Shown piece after piece: positions 34,406-45,500 of a stretch of DNA of 64,000 nucleotides. The DNA is taken from NCBI RefSeq assembly GCF_030733745.1, contig NZ_JASHIK010000008.1, forward strand, positions 141,334-205,333, given 5' to 3'. This DNA comes from Stappia sp. MMSF_3263. GTDB taxonomy: Bacteria > Pseudomonadota > Alphaproteobacteria > Rhizobiales > Stappiaceae. Both the position numbers and the translations under genes were made by a program. The notes under the pieces were generated by a model. That model made no database searches. It was not told the origin of the DNA and saw only the letters and a list, made by a program, of their open reading frames with translations. Positions within the stretch are counted from its first letter, which is position 1. The number at the start of each line of letters is the position of its first letter.

Positions 34406-35581
34406 TCAGGCAGCCTTGCCGAGCGCTTGCAATTCACGCTCGAATGCCCAGTCGAGCCACGGCAGCAATGCCGTGACGTCGGATGTCTCGACAGTCGCTC
34501 CGCACCAGATGCGGAAGCCGCTCGGCGCATCGCGATAGGCGCCGATGTCATGGGCGACGCCGGCCTTGTCGAGCGCGCCGGCCATGGCCTTGGCGAAGGC
34601 GGCCTGCCCGTCGGCGTCGAGACCGGTGACCCTCGGATCGACGATCCGCAGGCAGACCGAGGTGTTGGACCGCGTTGCCGGGTCGCTCGCCAGGAAATCC
34701 ACCCAGCCGGTGCGCCCGACCCAATCGGCAACCGCCCCCGCGTTGGCGTCCGCCCTGGCGATCAGTGCCGGGAGCCCGCCAAGATCCCGCGCCCATTTCA
34801 GCGCGTCGATATAGTCCTCGACGCAGAGCATGGACGGGGTGTTGATGGTCTCGCCCTTGAAGATGCCCTCGATCAGCTTGCCGCCCTTGGTCAGGCGGAA
34901 GACTTTCGGCATCGGCCAGGCCGGCGTATGGCTCTCCAGCCGTTCGACGGCGCGCGGGCTCAGGATGAGCATGCCATGCGCCGCCTCGCCGCCCAGCACC
35001 TTTTGCCAGGAGAAGGTAACGACATCGAGCTTGGCGAAATCGAGCGGCTGGGCGAAGGCGGCCGACGTGGCGTCGCAGATGGTCAGACCCTCGCGGCCCG
35101 CCGCGATCCACTCCGCATCCGGCACGCGCACGCCGGAGGTGGTGCCGTTCCAGGTGAAGATCACGTCACGGGAAAAATCCGGCGTCGAAAGATCGACGAT
35201 CTCGCCGTAACCGGCCTCCAGGACACGCACGTCCTTGAGGCGGAGTTGCTTGACCACATCCGTGACCCAGCCCGAACCGAAGCTCTCCCACGCCAGGACG
35301 TCAACGCCGCGCGCGCCCAGAAGCGACCACATGGCCATTTCCATGGCGCCCGTGTCGGACGCCGGAACGATACCGATGCGATAGTCGTCGGGAACCTGCA
35401 GGATCTGGCGGGTAAGGTCGATGGCCTCGGCAAGTTTCGCCTTGCCGGGCTTGGCCCGGTGCGAGCGGCCGAGTGGCGCGTCGGACAGCGCTTCGGCGGA
35501 CCAGCCGGGGCGTTTGGCGCAGGGACCTGAGGAAAAACGGGGATTCTCCGGCCGCACGGCCGGTTCGATATGCTGTGTCAT
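34406..35581 (-). CDS. serC: Phosphoserine aminotransferase
   Basis: PLP enzyme making O-phosphoserine from 3-phosphohydroxypyruvate and glutamate; second step of serine synthesis, also used in pyridoxine synthesis. The protein has 391 residues of the alphaproteobacterial SerC type ([32 protein letters not shown]). The PLP lysine is in [15 protein letters not shown]. Expression is probably controlled by the leader RNA immediately upstream, whose second hairpin holds the GGAAGG ribosome binding site eight bases before ATG 35581. Confidence 0.96.
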   Translation of the reverse strand: MTQHIEPAVRPENPRFSSGPCAKRPGWSAEALSDAPLGRSHRAKPGKAKLAEAIDLTRQILQVPDDYRIGIVPASDTGAMEMAMWSLLGARGVDVLAWESFGSGWVTDVVKQLRLKDVRVLEAGYGEIVDLSTPDFSRDVIFTWNGTTSGVRVPDAEWIAAGREGLTICDATSAAFAQPLDFAKLDVVTFSWQKVLGGEAAHGMLILSPRAVERLESHTPAWPMPKVFRLTKGGKLIEGIFKGETINTPSMLCVEDYIDALKWARDLGGLPALIARADANAGAVADWVGRTGWVDFLASDPATRSNTSVCLRIVDPRVTGLDADGQAAFAKAMAGALDKAGVAHDIGAYRDAPSGFRIWCGATVETSDVTALLPWLDWAFERELQALGKAA

Positions 35582-35584
35582 GAA

Positions 35585-35621
35585 CTATCCTTCCAGATAG
35601 GTGCCCCTCGTTGGGGAGGGG
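35585..35621 (-). ncRNA. serC leader RNA (two hairpins, ribosome site in the second)
   Basis: On the transcript, hairpin 1 is CCCCTC-(6)-GAGGGG (35621-35604) and hairpin 2 is CTATC-TGGAAG-GATAG (35600-35585). The second carries the serC ribosome binding site in its loop, eight bases before the start codon. Position and hairpin layout match the serC leader motif known upstream of serC in alphaproteobacteria. The ligand or trigger is not established; translational control is inferred. Confidence 0.65.
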
Positions 35622-35797
35622 TGTCCCACGGACGGAGATAGCCGAAGTGACACAGGCCTGCAAGCGGTGAAAAAGACGGAGGCAGAGGCAGACAGCTCCG
35701 ATTCGGACGTACCGGATGGCCGGTCAGGGCAACGCGTGCTGCGCCCTGGATGACATCCCGCCGGTCTATTTCCCTTTGATTGCAAAGGCGAAACGAA

Positions 35798-35828
35798 AAC
35801 GGGGAACCGGGTTTGCACCCGGTTCCCC
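35798..35828 (-). terminator. Intrinsic terminator of the omp gene
   Basis: A 12-bp perfect stem (35801-35812 with 35817-35828), 4-base loop, followed on the minus strand by GTTTTCG. It lies about 90 bases after the omp stop. The remaining bases between here and serC (35622-35797) show nothing recognisable except serC promoter space. Confidence 0.85.
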
Positions 35829-35914
35829 TGGATCTGGCGTTCCTGGCGGGAACGTGTCGCGAAACGGGTCCCGCCGCGCCGCGCCGCCGGCGGGCCGGCG
35901 GCCGCTGGCCGGGA

Positions 35915-36712
35915 TCAGTAACGCGTGATGATCGGCTCTTCGATGAAGGACGGGCCGGAATTGAACGTGTAGCGCATGCCGACGCGGAACTCGTGAGCCG
36001 CAAGATCCTCGTAGCGGATCTTGTAGGACGGGTTGCCGCCGCCCGTGGAGAAGCTCTTGGAATAGGCATTGCCGATGTTCAGGTAGCGGTAACCCGCATC
36101 GATCGACCAGTTCGGGGTGACCGCGTAGGAACCACCGGCCATCAGCGCCCAGGAGAAGTTCCAGGTGCTGTCGCCCGGATAGGTGCCGGAGACACCGTTC
36201 GGGTTGGCGAACTTGATGTTGCTGGTCGTCACGTAGGACGTGCCGACGCCGGCGCCGACATAGGGCGTGAAACCGCCCCAGGTGCCGATGTCGATGTAGC
36301 CGTTGACCAGAAGGGTCAGCACGTCGATATCGGCCGTCTCCGTGGAGAACCCGCCAAGGCCGGGTCCGCCGCAAGGGGCGGGACAGGGCGCGTAGCCCTT
36401 GACACGTGCCGGGAATTCATAGTCCAGCGTCAGGTCGCCGCGCAGGTAGTCGCTGAACTTGTAGCCGACACCGACACCGACCATGCCGGTGTTGTTCAGC
36501 TTCTCGTTGGAGAAAGCCGTCGGGCCGTAGGCGACGCTCGGTGACTGGTACACCTTGTAGCCGATGTCGCCGCGCAAATACCAGCCGCCCGTAACAACCG
36601 GCACCTGCGGAACGTGCTCGATCACGGGGATCGGCATGTCTGCTGCATGGACGGCTGACGAGACGATCATCGCGACGCCAGCCAGGCAAAGTTTCTTGAT
36701 ATGGCTGCTCAT
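35915..36712 (-). CDS. Outer-membrane beta-barrel protein (Omp25/Omp31-like)
   Basis: Small outer-membrane barrel of 265 residues. The signal peptide is 1 to about 23 (HIKKLCLAGVAMIVSSAVHA, then ADMPIP). The mature part alternates hydrophobic and polar residues with repeated aromatic girdles (GGWYLRGDIGYKVYQS, MVGVGVGYKFSDYLRGDLTLDYEF, FTPYVGAGVGTSYV, WSIDAGYRYLNIGNAYS), and the final strand AAHEFRVGMRYTF is a typical assembly signal. It differs from canonical Omp25 by an inserted Pro/Cys-rich loop CPAPCGGPGLGG. A perfect CtrA box lies 85 bases upstream and a strong terminator follows. Confidence 0.85.
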   Translation of the reverse strand: MSSHIKKLCLAGVAMIVSSAVHAADMPIPVIEHVPQVPVVTGGWYLRGDIGYKVYQSPSVAYGPTAFSNEKLNNTGMVGVGVGYKFSDYLRGDLTLDYEFPARVKGYAPCPAPCGGPGLGGFSTETADIDVLTLLVNGYIDIGTWGGFTPYVGAGVGTSYVTTSNIKFANPNGVSGTYPGDSTWNFSWALMAGGSYAVTPNWSIDAGYRYLNIGNAYSKSFSTGGGNPSYKIRYEDLAAHEFRVGMRYTFNSGPSFIEEPIITRY

Positions 36713-36797
36713 GTCTCGGTCCTCGTTGAATGCGTCCGAACACTCTTTTCCTGCCGGCCGCGCACGTGAAACACGAGAGTAGATTTGCTGAAAATGC

Positions 36798-36812
36798 TTA
36801 AGACGGGCTTAA
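36798..36812 (-). promoter_or_regulatory. Perfect CtrA box (TTAA-N7-TTAA) upstream of omp
   Basis: TTAA-GACGGGC-TTAA, an exact match to the CtrA full site, 86 bases before the omp start. It is flanked by further half-sites: TTAACCGT at 36809 and 36822 and TTAACCAT at 36911. The stretch 36713-36993 holds no gene and is AT-rich. CtrA control of omp is inferred. Confidence 0.7.
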
Positions 36813-36993
36813 CCGTAATATTTAACCGTGATTTTTTACCTTAACAAAGAGTAAATCTTTCCTCCTGCTTTGGCAGTCGGCAACAACTGTCCACCGTTCT
36901 TCGCAAATCGTTAACCATAGAGGTGAAACCGAGCGCTCCGAACCTCTCCGGGAAGTTCCGTGCGCCCGCGCGCTTCCCGCCCGGATCGCCTGC

Positions 36994-38340
36994 TCAGGCG
37001 GCCGCGTGGGCAACCGCGTCGGCGATCCGGTCGACGACACCGGCCAGCACATCCTCGTTGTCGGCCTCACCCATCACGCGGATCAAGGGTTCGGTGCCGG
37101 AGGCACGTATGAGCAGGCGTCCGGAATTGCCGAGCGTCTTGCGGCCCTCTTCTATGGCCGCCTGCACGGACGGATTGTCCAGCGGGGTGGCGCCGGCATA
37201 GCGCACGTTCTTGAGGATCTGGGGCACGGGATCGAAGCGACGGCAGACCTCTGAAACCGGCCGGCCCAGTTTCGACACGCAGGCCAGAACCTGCAGGGCG
37301 GCAACGAGGCCATCGCCGGTCGTCGCGAAATCGGACAGGACGATATGGCCGGACTGCTCGCCGCCGACATTGTAGCCGTGCTGGCGCATGTGCTCGACCA
37401 CGTAGCGATCGCCGACCTTGGTGCGGGCCAGCGTCAGGCCGAGGCCGCCGAGATAGCGTTCCAGGCCGAGATTGGACATCACCGTTGCGACGATGCCGGA
37501 GGCTGCCAGACGGCCATCCTCCAGCCACGACTGAGCCACAACCGCCATCAACTGGTCGCCGTCGACGACCCGTCCGTTCTCGTCGACGATGATCACCCGG
37601 TCGGCATCGCCGTCGAGCGCGATACCGATATCGGCGCGCACCTCATGCACCTTCTGGCACAGGGCTTCCGTATCGGTGGAACCGCATTTGAGATTGATAT
37701 TGTAGCCATCCGGATCCACGCCGATGGCGATCACTTCCGCGCCCAGTTCCCACAGCACCTCGGGCGCCACCTTGTAGGCAGCGCCATTGGCGCAATCGAC
37801 GACGATCCTCAGACCCGCCAGGCTCATCTCGCGCGGCAGCGTGCGCTTGGCGAATTCCACGTAGCGATCGCGCATGCCGTCGATGCGCTTGGCGCGGCCG
37901 AGATCGGACGGCGCGGCGAGCTGGCGCGACAGGTCCTGGTCGATCAACGTCTCGATTTCCTTCTCCACCCCGTCCGACAGCTTGTAGCCGTCCGGGCCGA
38001 AGAACTTGATGCCATTGTCGTGATAGGGATTGTGCGAGGCGGAGATCATCACGCCGAGATCGGCACGCACCGAGCGCGTCAGCATCGCAACCGCGGGGGT
38101 GGGCATCGGGCCGAGCAGCAGCACATCGAGACCGACGGCGGTGAAGCCGGCAACCAGCGCGTTCTCGATCATGTAGCCGGAGAGCCGCGTGTCCTTGCCG
38201 ATCACCACCCGGTGGCGGTGCGAACCGTTGCGGAAGGAAAGTCCCGCGGCCATGCCCACCTTGAGCGCGATTTCCGGCGTCATCGGTGCGCGATTGGCCG
38301 TGCCGCGAATGCCGTCGGTTCCGAAATACTTGCGTGTCAT
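36994..38340 (-). CDS. glmM: Phosphoglucosamine mutase
   Basis: Converts glucosamine-6-phosphate to glucosamine-1-phosphate for peptidoglycan and LPS precursors. It has 448 residues, the normal length. Seen: [16 protein letters not shown] start, active serine in [18 protein letters not shown], metal loop [13 protein letters not shown], sugar-binding GGEQSGHIV and phosphate-binding [15 protein letters not shown] 38340 starts the conserved N-terminus; the same frame is open far upstream but lies in intergenic DNA and ftsH. It follows ftsH on the same strand, separated by a terminator. Confidence 0.97.
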   Translation of the reverse strand: MTRKYFGTDGIRGTANRAPMTPEIALKVGMAAGLSFRNGSHRHRVVIGKDTRLSGYMIENALVAGFTAVGLDVLLLGPMPTPAVAMLTRSVRADLGVMISASHNPYHDNGIKFFGPDGYKLSDGVEKEIETLIDQDLSRQLAAPSDLGRAKRIDGMRDRYVEFAKRTLPREMSLAGLRIVVDCANGAAYKVAPEVLWELGAEVIAIGVDPDGYNINLKCGSTDTEALCQKVHEVRADIGIALDGDADRVIIVDENGRVVDGDQLMAVVAQSWLEDGRLAASGIVATVMSNLGLERYLGGLGLTLARTKVGDRYVVEHMRQHGYNVGGEQSGHIVLSDFATTGDGLVAALQVLACVSKLGRPVSEVCRRFDPVPQILKNVRYAGATPLDNPSVQAAIEEGRKTLGNSGRLLIRASGTEPLIRVMGEADNEDVLAGVVDRIADAVAHAAA

Positions 38341-38563
38341 GTCGACCCTGTCGTTTCCCGTGGCTCCGGATGCCGCAGCGCTCACAGGCGCCTGCCGGCA
38401 TTCCGGCCCGCCCTTCGCGCTCGCGCGCGATGCCGGACGAACCGTCGAACCCTGTCTCCACGCGCGCCGCTTCTGCCGGCATCGCGCGGACCCTCCATGT
38501 ATCACCATGCTCGCATGAAGAGGTTCAAAATTTGTTTTCGTTCGTAACAGTCCGCACAACGCA

Positions 38564-38592
38564 AACGCCCGGCAGGAAGCCTGCCGGGCGTT
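38564..38592 (-). terminator. Terminator-like hairpin after ftsH
   Basis: A 13-bp perfect stem (38564-38576 with 38580-38592), 3-base loop, followed on the minus strand by TGCGTTGTG, a weak T-tract. It lies 29 bases after the ftsH stop and separates ftsH from glmM. The remaining 220 bases before glmM hold no recognisable gene; folP, found here in some relatives, is absent. Confidence 0.65.
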
Positions 38593-38620
38593 GTCACGAT
38601 CATCGCTCGCTGCGGGCCTG

Positions 38621-40552
<1,932 letters not shown>

Positions 40553-40610
40553 TAGCGGTTCCTTCGCCCCGCCGGCGTGGCGGTTTGCGCTGGGGACATG
40601 ATCTCTATAG

Positions 40611-40642
40611 CCAAGATAGGTCCCGCAAGGGGGACTGCCAAG
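40611..40642 (-). promoter_or_regulatory. Consensus RpoH (sigma-32) promoter of ftsH
   Basis: On the minus strand, -35 CTTG (40642-40639), an 18-base spacer, then -10 CCTATCTTGG (40620-40611). This fits the alphaproteobacterial heat-shock consensus CTTG-N17/18-CYTATnTnnG at every fixed position. The expected start is near 40604, about 50 bases before the ftsH ATG. FtsH is a classic heat-shock gene and rpoH is encoded in this window. Confidence 0.75.
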
Positions 40643-40681
40643 GCGGCGAAGAAGATTCGCATGAAACAGGTCTCATTTTTC

Positions 40682-42019
40682 TTAAATTTCATCACGATCG
40701 AAGGGATTTGAGGCAAGTTCCCGCCGCCACAGGCTTTCCTCCCCCGTCAATCTGGCAAGCCGGACGCCCTGCGGCGGCGATCCGCCCAGTCCGGGACAAT
40801 AGGCCGCATCCTCCCCAAGGTGCAGGAGCGGTGCCGCATTGAATGCGGCGACTGGCCAGTCGCCGGCCGCCGAGCGCGGGAACGGCGAGGCCGCCAGCGA
40901 CCCCAATGCGGTGACCTCGCCGCAGGCACCGACTGGCAGGACGAGTTCGAAACGGCGGTCGAAGACGAAGCGTCCCGGGCCGCGTGCCGCGAGCGGCGCG
41001 ATTCCCCCGCGCCCGCTCTCTCGCCACAAGAACAGCATCTCCCCGCGACGACGGGCGACGACCCCGGCAAGCGTCGACTGCACGGAAGGCCCGCCCGCAA
41101 GCTGCCCGGCTAGCCGCTCCAGCCGCTCCAGCCGCGGCGGATAGGCCTCTCCTCCGGTCATCCTCAGCAACCGCGCCAGCAACCGCAGCAGGACCTCGCG
41201 CGGCAGGCCGGCAAGGTCCGTGACGGCCACGCGCACCGGCCCGGCCGGATGGAACGTCGCATGCCGGGCGAGGGTCTGCTCGACAAGCACGTCGAGCGCG
41301 GCGGCGGCGCGCGCCAGGCGCCCCGCCGTCCGTCCCAGCGTTTCCGCGTCGAGCCCCTCACCCGCAAGCTGAGGCATCAGCGCCCGCATCCGGGTCCGCG
41401 TGTAGGCGACATCGTCGTTGGAAGGGTCCTCGCACCAGGGCACGTCCGCCACCCGGCAGGTCGCCACCAGTCGCTCCTTGGCAAAGACGAGCAGCGGCCG
41501 CAGGACCGGCAGCGACAGCCCTTCGTCATCCTGCCAGGCCGCGATCCCATCCATGGCGGCAAGACCGTAGACGCCGCTTCCCCGCGCCAGGCGGATCAGG
41601 AAGGTTTCCGCCTGGTCATCGAGATGATGGGCCAGCACAAGGGCCTCGGCACCAAGCTCCCGGGCGGCGGCGACAAGCAACGCCTGCCTCGCGGCACGCG
41701 CCCCGGCCTGGCGGTTGGAGGCGGGCTTGGGCCCCGACCAGACAAGGATCCGGCAGGGCAGGCCCAGCCGGCCCGCAAGCGCTGCGACACCGCGCGCCTC
41801 GGCGGCGGATTCGCGGCGCAAGTCGTGATCGACGGTCAGGATATGAATTTCGGGTCCGTCCGGCCTGCGCGCGCGCCACGAGGCGACCAGCAGCAGCAAG
41901 GCGGTGGAGTCGGCGCCGCCCGAAACGGCCAGCGCGATACAGGAATGCCGGAGAAGCGGGGCGAACGCGGCATCGGCCTCGTCGTCACCGACCGGCCGGC
42001 CGCGATCAGGCGCAGCCAC
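40682..42019 (-). CDS. tilS: tRNA(Ile)-lysidine synthase
   Basis: Modifies C34 of tRNA-Ile(CAU) to lysidine using lysine and ATP, changing decoding to AUA and charging to isoleucine; essential. PP-loop ATPase motif LAVSGGADSTALLLLVASW near the N-terminus, LVLAHHLDDQAETFLIRLARGSGVYGLAAM, then a C-terminal substrate-binding domain; about 445 residues. All possible starts are GTG (42067, 42019); 42019 is preferred because it removes a basic tail and overlaps cpoB by only 14 bases. It lies between cpoB and ftsH, a conserved order. Confidence 0.9.
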   Translation of the reverse strand: MAAPDRGRPVGDDEADAAFAPLLRHSCIALAVSGGADSTALLLLVASWRARRPDGPEIHILTVDHDLRRESAAEARGVAALAGRLGLPCRILVWSGPKPASNRQAGARAARQALLVAAARELGAEALVLAHHLDDQAETFLIRLARGSGVYGLAAMDGIAAWQDDEGLSLPVLRPLLVFAKERLVATCRVADVPWCEDPSNDDVAYTRTRMRALMPQLAGEGLDAETLGRTAGRLARAAAALDVLVEQTLARHATFHPAGPVRVAVTDLAGLPREVLLRLLARLLRMTGGEAYPPRLERLERLAGQLAGGPSVQSTLAGVVARRRGEMLFLWRESGRGGIAPLAARGPGRFVFDRRFELVLPVGACGEVTALGSLAASPFPRSAAGDWPVAAFNAAPLLHLGEDAAYCPGLGGSPPQGVRLARLTGEESLWRRELASNPFDRDEI

Positions 42020-43028
42020 CGCTCTGCTTCTGGGCCTGGGCTTCGGCGCGGATCGGGGTCGGCGCACCGGGATATTTGGTCAGGAGTTCGCTGAAAGTCG
42101 CGCAAGCCGCATCGTTCTGGCCGATGCCCTTGAGCGAAAGCCCCAGCTTGAGCAGACTGTCAGTCACCTTGTTGCTGTCGGGATAGTCGGTATAGCTCTT
42201 CAGGAACGCATCCGCTGCGTCGCGATACTGCTTGCGCGCGAAATAGCTCTCGCCCAGCCAGAACTGGGCATTGGCCGCCAGCGGGTCGTTGGGATGCGAG
42301 GCCAGGAAGCGCGCAAAGCCCGCCTCTGCGCCGGCATAGTCGCCCGACAACACCATCGCATAGGCCGCGTCATAGTCGCCGCGCGGCGAGGAGACACCGG
42401 AAAGCGAGGCCGCGTCGAGCGTTCCGCTCGGCGCATTCGAAGGATCTGCACCCGGCAGGCCGGCATTGCCGATATCGCCGGGAACCGCAGGGTCGCCACC
42501 GCCGGAAAAACCACCCGACTGACCGCGTGCCAGCGCCGACAGATCGAGCGGGCCGGTGCCGGCCCCCTGATCCTGGTCTTGCCCCTGGCCATAACCGCCT
42601 GACGCTGCGAATTCCGCATCACCGCTGCCGGCCTCCGCCGGCAGCTGTCCGAGTGTTCCGTTCGCCGGACCGTAGCTCTCGGCCCCGCCCGTGCCCGCCC
42701 CGGCGCCAGCGACGGCATTGCCGCCGCCGCTGCCGGCATCGGACCGCTTGCCGCCGCTCTGCTCGAGCTGCTGCAGGCGATACTCGTTGTCTTCCTGCAT
42801 CCGCCGGATCGTGTCCTGCAGCTGCCGGATCTGGAAATTGAGCTGCTCCACCTGGCCGGTCAGATTGCGCATCTGCTCCTCGACCTGGTTGAGCCGCACC
42901 GCGGCCTCGCTGTCATCGCGCGAGCCGAAGAGCTGCGCCGAGGCCGGCACCGGAATGAGCGAAATGGCGAACACGACCGCCACCGCGCAAAGAAAACTTC
43001 TCGAGATCATGGATTTCAATCGCTTCAT
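42006..43028 (-). CDS. cpoB: Cell division coordinator CpoB (YbgF)
   Basis: Periplasmic Tol-Pal partner that coordinates outer-membrane constriction with peptidoglycan synthesis. The 340 residues show a signal peptide (1 to about 30, ending PVPASAQ), an N-terminal coiled coil (NQVEEQMRNLTGQVEQLNFQIRQLQDTIRRMQEDNEYRLQQLE), a long Gly/Ala/Ser-rich linker of about 120 residues and C-terminal TPR repeats (DYDAAYAMVLSGDYAGAEAGFARFLASHPNDPLAANAQFWLGESYF). ATG 43028 is preceded by GGAGGAC. It follows pal after a strong terminator, so it probably has its own promoter or depends on readthrough. Confidence 0.92.
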   Translation of the reverse strand: MKRLKSMISRSFLCAVAVVFAISLIPVPASAQLFGSRDDSEAAVRLNQVEEQMRNLTGQVEQLNFQIRQLQDTIRRMQEDNEYRLQQLEQSGGKRSDAGSGGGNAVAGAGAGTGGAESYGPANGTLGQLPAEAGSGDAEFAASGGYGQGQDQDQGAGTGPLDLSALARGQSGGFSGGGDPAVPGDIGNAGLPGADPSNAPSGTLDAASLSGVSSPRGDYDAAYAMVLSGDYAGAEAGFARFLASHPNDPLAANAQFWLGESYFARKQYRDAADAFLKSYTDYPDSNKVTDSLLKLGLSLKGIGQNDAACATFSELLTKYPGAPTPIRAEAQAQKQSGGCA

Positions 43029-43172
43029 ACCTGTCCTCCGCCGTCGCAGCCGCGGCGGGTGCCGCAGGGCTGCCCGTGCGAACGCAATAGCACAGGGCGC
43101 CGCGACTTCGGCCAAATTTTGGCGCCAGGCCGTCTCTTAACCCCATCGGGACGGACAAATGCCGCGGTAAAC

Positions 43173-43203
43173 AAAAAAAGCCGGAGCGGCGAACCGCTCC
43201 GGC
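43173..43203 (-). terminator. Intrinsic terminator after pal
   Basis: A 10-bp perfect stem closed by a TTCG tetraloop (43203-43194 with 43189-43180), followed on the minus strand by seven T residues. It lies 80 bases after the pal stop. Confidence 0.93.
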
Positions 43204-43282
43204 CTCTTCAGCTTGCTATCGTCAGGCGAAGGCTCGCCGGTCGGTCATCGGTCGCGGCGTACTGGACCGCGCCGAGCGCGTC

Positions 43283-43768
43283 CTAGCTGCCCGCGTTGTC
43301 CAGCACGGTCACCGCACGACGGTTCTGCGTCCAGCAGCTCTCGTCGTTGCAGACCGCCACCGGGCGCTCCTTGCCGTAGGAAAGCGTCTTGATCCGGTTG
43401 CCCGGAATGCCGCGCGCGACGAGATAGTTGCGCACCGCATCGGCCCGGCGAGCGCCAAGCGCGATGTTGTACTGGCGCGTGCCGCGCTCGTCGGCATGAC
43501 CTTCGATGGTCACCGTGTAGCGGCTGTAGCTGCGCAGCCACTGTGCCTGCTTGTCCAGGGTCGCCGTTGCCTGCGGCGCCAGCGTCGACTGGTCCTCGCC
43601 GAAAAACACCCGATCACCCACATTGACCACGAAGTCCTGGCCCGTGCCGGGCTGGACGTTGCCCGTCAGCCCGTCCGGCTTGGTCTGCGCGCAGGCTGCG
43701 AGCAGCATCGCGCCTGCGACAACGGAGGCAATGCGCGCGCCACGGCTTCGCATCCCGAAATTCATCAT
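43283..43768 (-). CDS. pal: Peptidoglycan-associated lipoprotein Pal
   Basis: Outer-membrane lipoprotein of the Tol-Pal system, binding peptidoglycan and TolB. The 161 residues have a lipobox LLAAC with the lipidated C26, then an OmpA-like domain with the diaminopimelate-binding signature TVTIEGHADERGTRQYNIALGARRADAVRNYLV. AGGAG lies nine bases before the first ATG of an ATG-ATG pair. It is transcribed after tolB, but the 141-base gap holds a near-consensus CtrA site, so a private promoter is possible. Confidence 0.95.
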   Translation of the reverse strand: MMNFGMRSRGARIASVVAGAMLLAACAQTKPDGLTGNVQPGTGQDFVVNVGDRVFFGEDQSTLAPQATATLDKQAQWLRSYSRYTVTIEGHADERGTRQYNIALGARRADAVRNYLVARGIPGNRIKTLSYGKERPVAVCNDESCWTQNRRAVTVLDNAGS

Positions 43769-43828
43769 GAAACCACACTCCTGATCCCCACCGCCCCGAC
43801 AGGGTAAACGCTTCTACAGCGAAACCGG

Positions 43829-43843
43829 TTAAGCACACGTTCA
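43829..43843 (-). promoter_or_regulatory. Near-consensus CtrA box upstream of pal
   Basis: TTAA-GCACACG-TTCA, one mismatch from TTAA-N7-TTAA, 61 bases before the pal start, with another TTAAC word at 43853. It is weak on its own, but the same operon carries a perfect box before tolQ. Confidence 0.3.
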
Positions 43844-43909
43844 CCGATATGGTTAACGTTTTCTTGCGCGCTTCGTGCGGATGGACCCCGCAAGCCTATC
43901 CCGCGGGCC

Positions 43910-45265
43910 TCATTCCAGCAAGGGAGACCATGCAGGGTCCGAACCGAAGGCCGGCGTCGGCAGGCGCTGCTCGTTGTAGCCGGTGAGATCCACCGTCCAA
44001 AGCTGCGGTCCGCCATTGGCGCCCGGCGTGTCGCGGAAGAACACCAGCACGCGGCCGTTCGGGGCCCAGGCCGGGCCCTCGTTGTGGTAACCCTCGGTCA
44101 GAACCCGCTCGGCCGAGCCATCCGGCTTCATCACACCGATCATGAAACGGCCCTGGTGCATCTTGGTGAAGGCGATCAGGTCGCCGCGCGGCGACCAGAC
44201 CGGCGTCGAGTAACGGCCCGGGCCAAAGCTGATGCGTTGCGGATTGCCGCCGCCGGCATCCATCACATAGAGCTGCTGGGTGCCGCCCCGGTCGGATTCG
44301 AACACGATCCGCTGACCATCCGGCGAATAAGACGGGCTCGTATCGATGGCCGGCGTGTTGGTCAGCCGCGTGGTGCGCCGCGAGCGCAGGTCCATCTCGA
44401 AGATGTTGGCGTTGCCGCCCTGCTGCAGGCTCATCGCCACCCGCTGGCCATCCGGCGAGAAGCGCGGCGCGAAGGTCATGCCGGGGAAATTGCCGACCAC
44501 TTCACGCTGCCCCGTCTCGATGTTGAGCAGGTAGACACGCGGGTCCGACCCGGCATAGGCCATATAGGTGACTTCCTGGCGCGAGGGCGAGAAGCGCGGC
44601 GTCAGCACGAGTTCGTCACCCTTGGTGAGGTAGCGCACATTGGCGCCGTCCTGATCCATGATCGCGAGGCGCTTGACGCGCTTGTCCTTGGTGCCGGTCT
44701 CGTCGATGAACACGACACGGGTATCGAAATAGCCCTTTTCGCCGGTCAGCCGCTCGTAGATCGCATCGGCGATGATATGCGCCATCCGCCTCCAGTTGTC
44801 GGAGGTCGTGTAGAACTGCTGCCCGAGCATCTGCTGGCCAGCGAACACGTCCCAAAGGCGAAATTCGGCGCGGATGCGGCCGTCGGACTGGCGCTCGATC
44901 GCCCCCACGACCAGCGCCTGTGCGCCGATCGGACGCCAAGAGGCGAATTGCGGCGGCGTGCTCACGTTGACCGTGGTCTCGATGAAGCTTGCCGGATCGA
45001 GCGGCCGGAACAGGCCGGAGCGGGTCAGGTCGGCGTTGATCACATCGGTGATGTCGCTTGCCAGCTTCTCCTCGCTGCCGGCTCCGGAAAACGCCGGGAG
45101 CGCGATCGGAAGAGGCTCGATATTGCCCTGCGTGATGTCGATCTCCACCACGGCGGCAGCGCGAGGCACCGGTAGCAGGCCGCTGCCCCACAGCACCGCC
45201 GCGAGAAGAAGGACGGCTGCGCGCGCGGCGCGCCGGGCCAGGCTGGCGGGTGCCGGTCTGATCAT
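43910..45265 (-). CDS. tolB: Tol-Pal periplasmic protein TolB
   Basis: Periplasmic beta-propeller that links TolA to Pal during outer-membrane constriction. About 451 residues from ATG 45265: a long twin-arginine-like basic signal peptide ([23 protein letters not shown]) cleaved near RAAAV, an N-terminal alpha/beta domain ([33 protein letters not shown]) and WD40-like blades ([71 protein letters not shown]). Alternative starts are ATG 45280 and 45357, each with plausible ribosome binding sites. It lies 235 bases after tolA on the same strand. Confidence 0.93.
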   Translation of the reverse strand: MIRPAPASLARRAARAAVLLLAAVLWGSGLLPVPRAAAVVEIDITQGNIEPLPIALPAFSGAGSEEKLASDITDVINADLTRSGLFRPLDPASFIETTVNVSTPPQFASWRPIGAQALVVGAIERQSDGRIRAEFRLWDVFAGQQMLGQQFYTTSDNWRRMAHIIADAIYERLTGEKGYFDTRVVFIDETGTKDKRVKRLAIMDQDGANVRYLTKGDELVLTPRFSPSRQEVTYMAYAGSDPRVYLLNIETGQREVVGNFPGMTFAPRFSPDGQRVAMSLQQGGNANIFEMDLRSRRTTRLTNTPAIDTSPSYSPDGQRIVFESDRGGTQQLYVMDAGGGNPQRISFGPGRYSTPVWSPRGDLIAFTKMHQGRFMIGVMKPDGSAERVLTEGYHNEGPAWAPNGRVLVFFRDTPGANGGPQLWTVDLTGYNEQRLPTPAFGSDPAWSPLLE

Positions 45266-45500
45266 CGCTTTCAGCTCCATCAATCGTGGTCCCCCGGTCG
45301 GTTCCAGGCGCGCCCTGCGGGCACGCGCGGTCAGATCCATCGCCTTGAAATCCGTCATTTTCACGCCTTTCGCGCGTCCTCTTGCGGGCATTACCTCCGC
45401 AATTCCGGACGGTCGTCCCCGCAATCGGGCGGCAAGCCTCTGTAGCACAGGCCGCCAGGGGGTCGAAATTCCGGGCATTGCCCCGCCCACGTCGCCGCTC

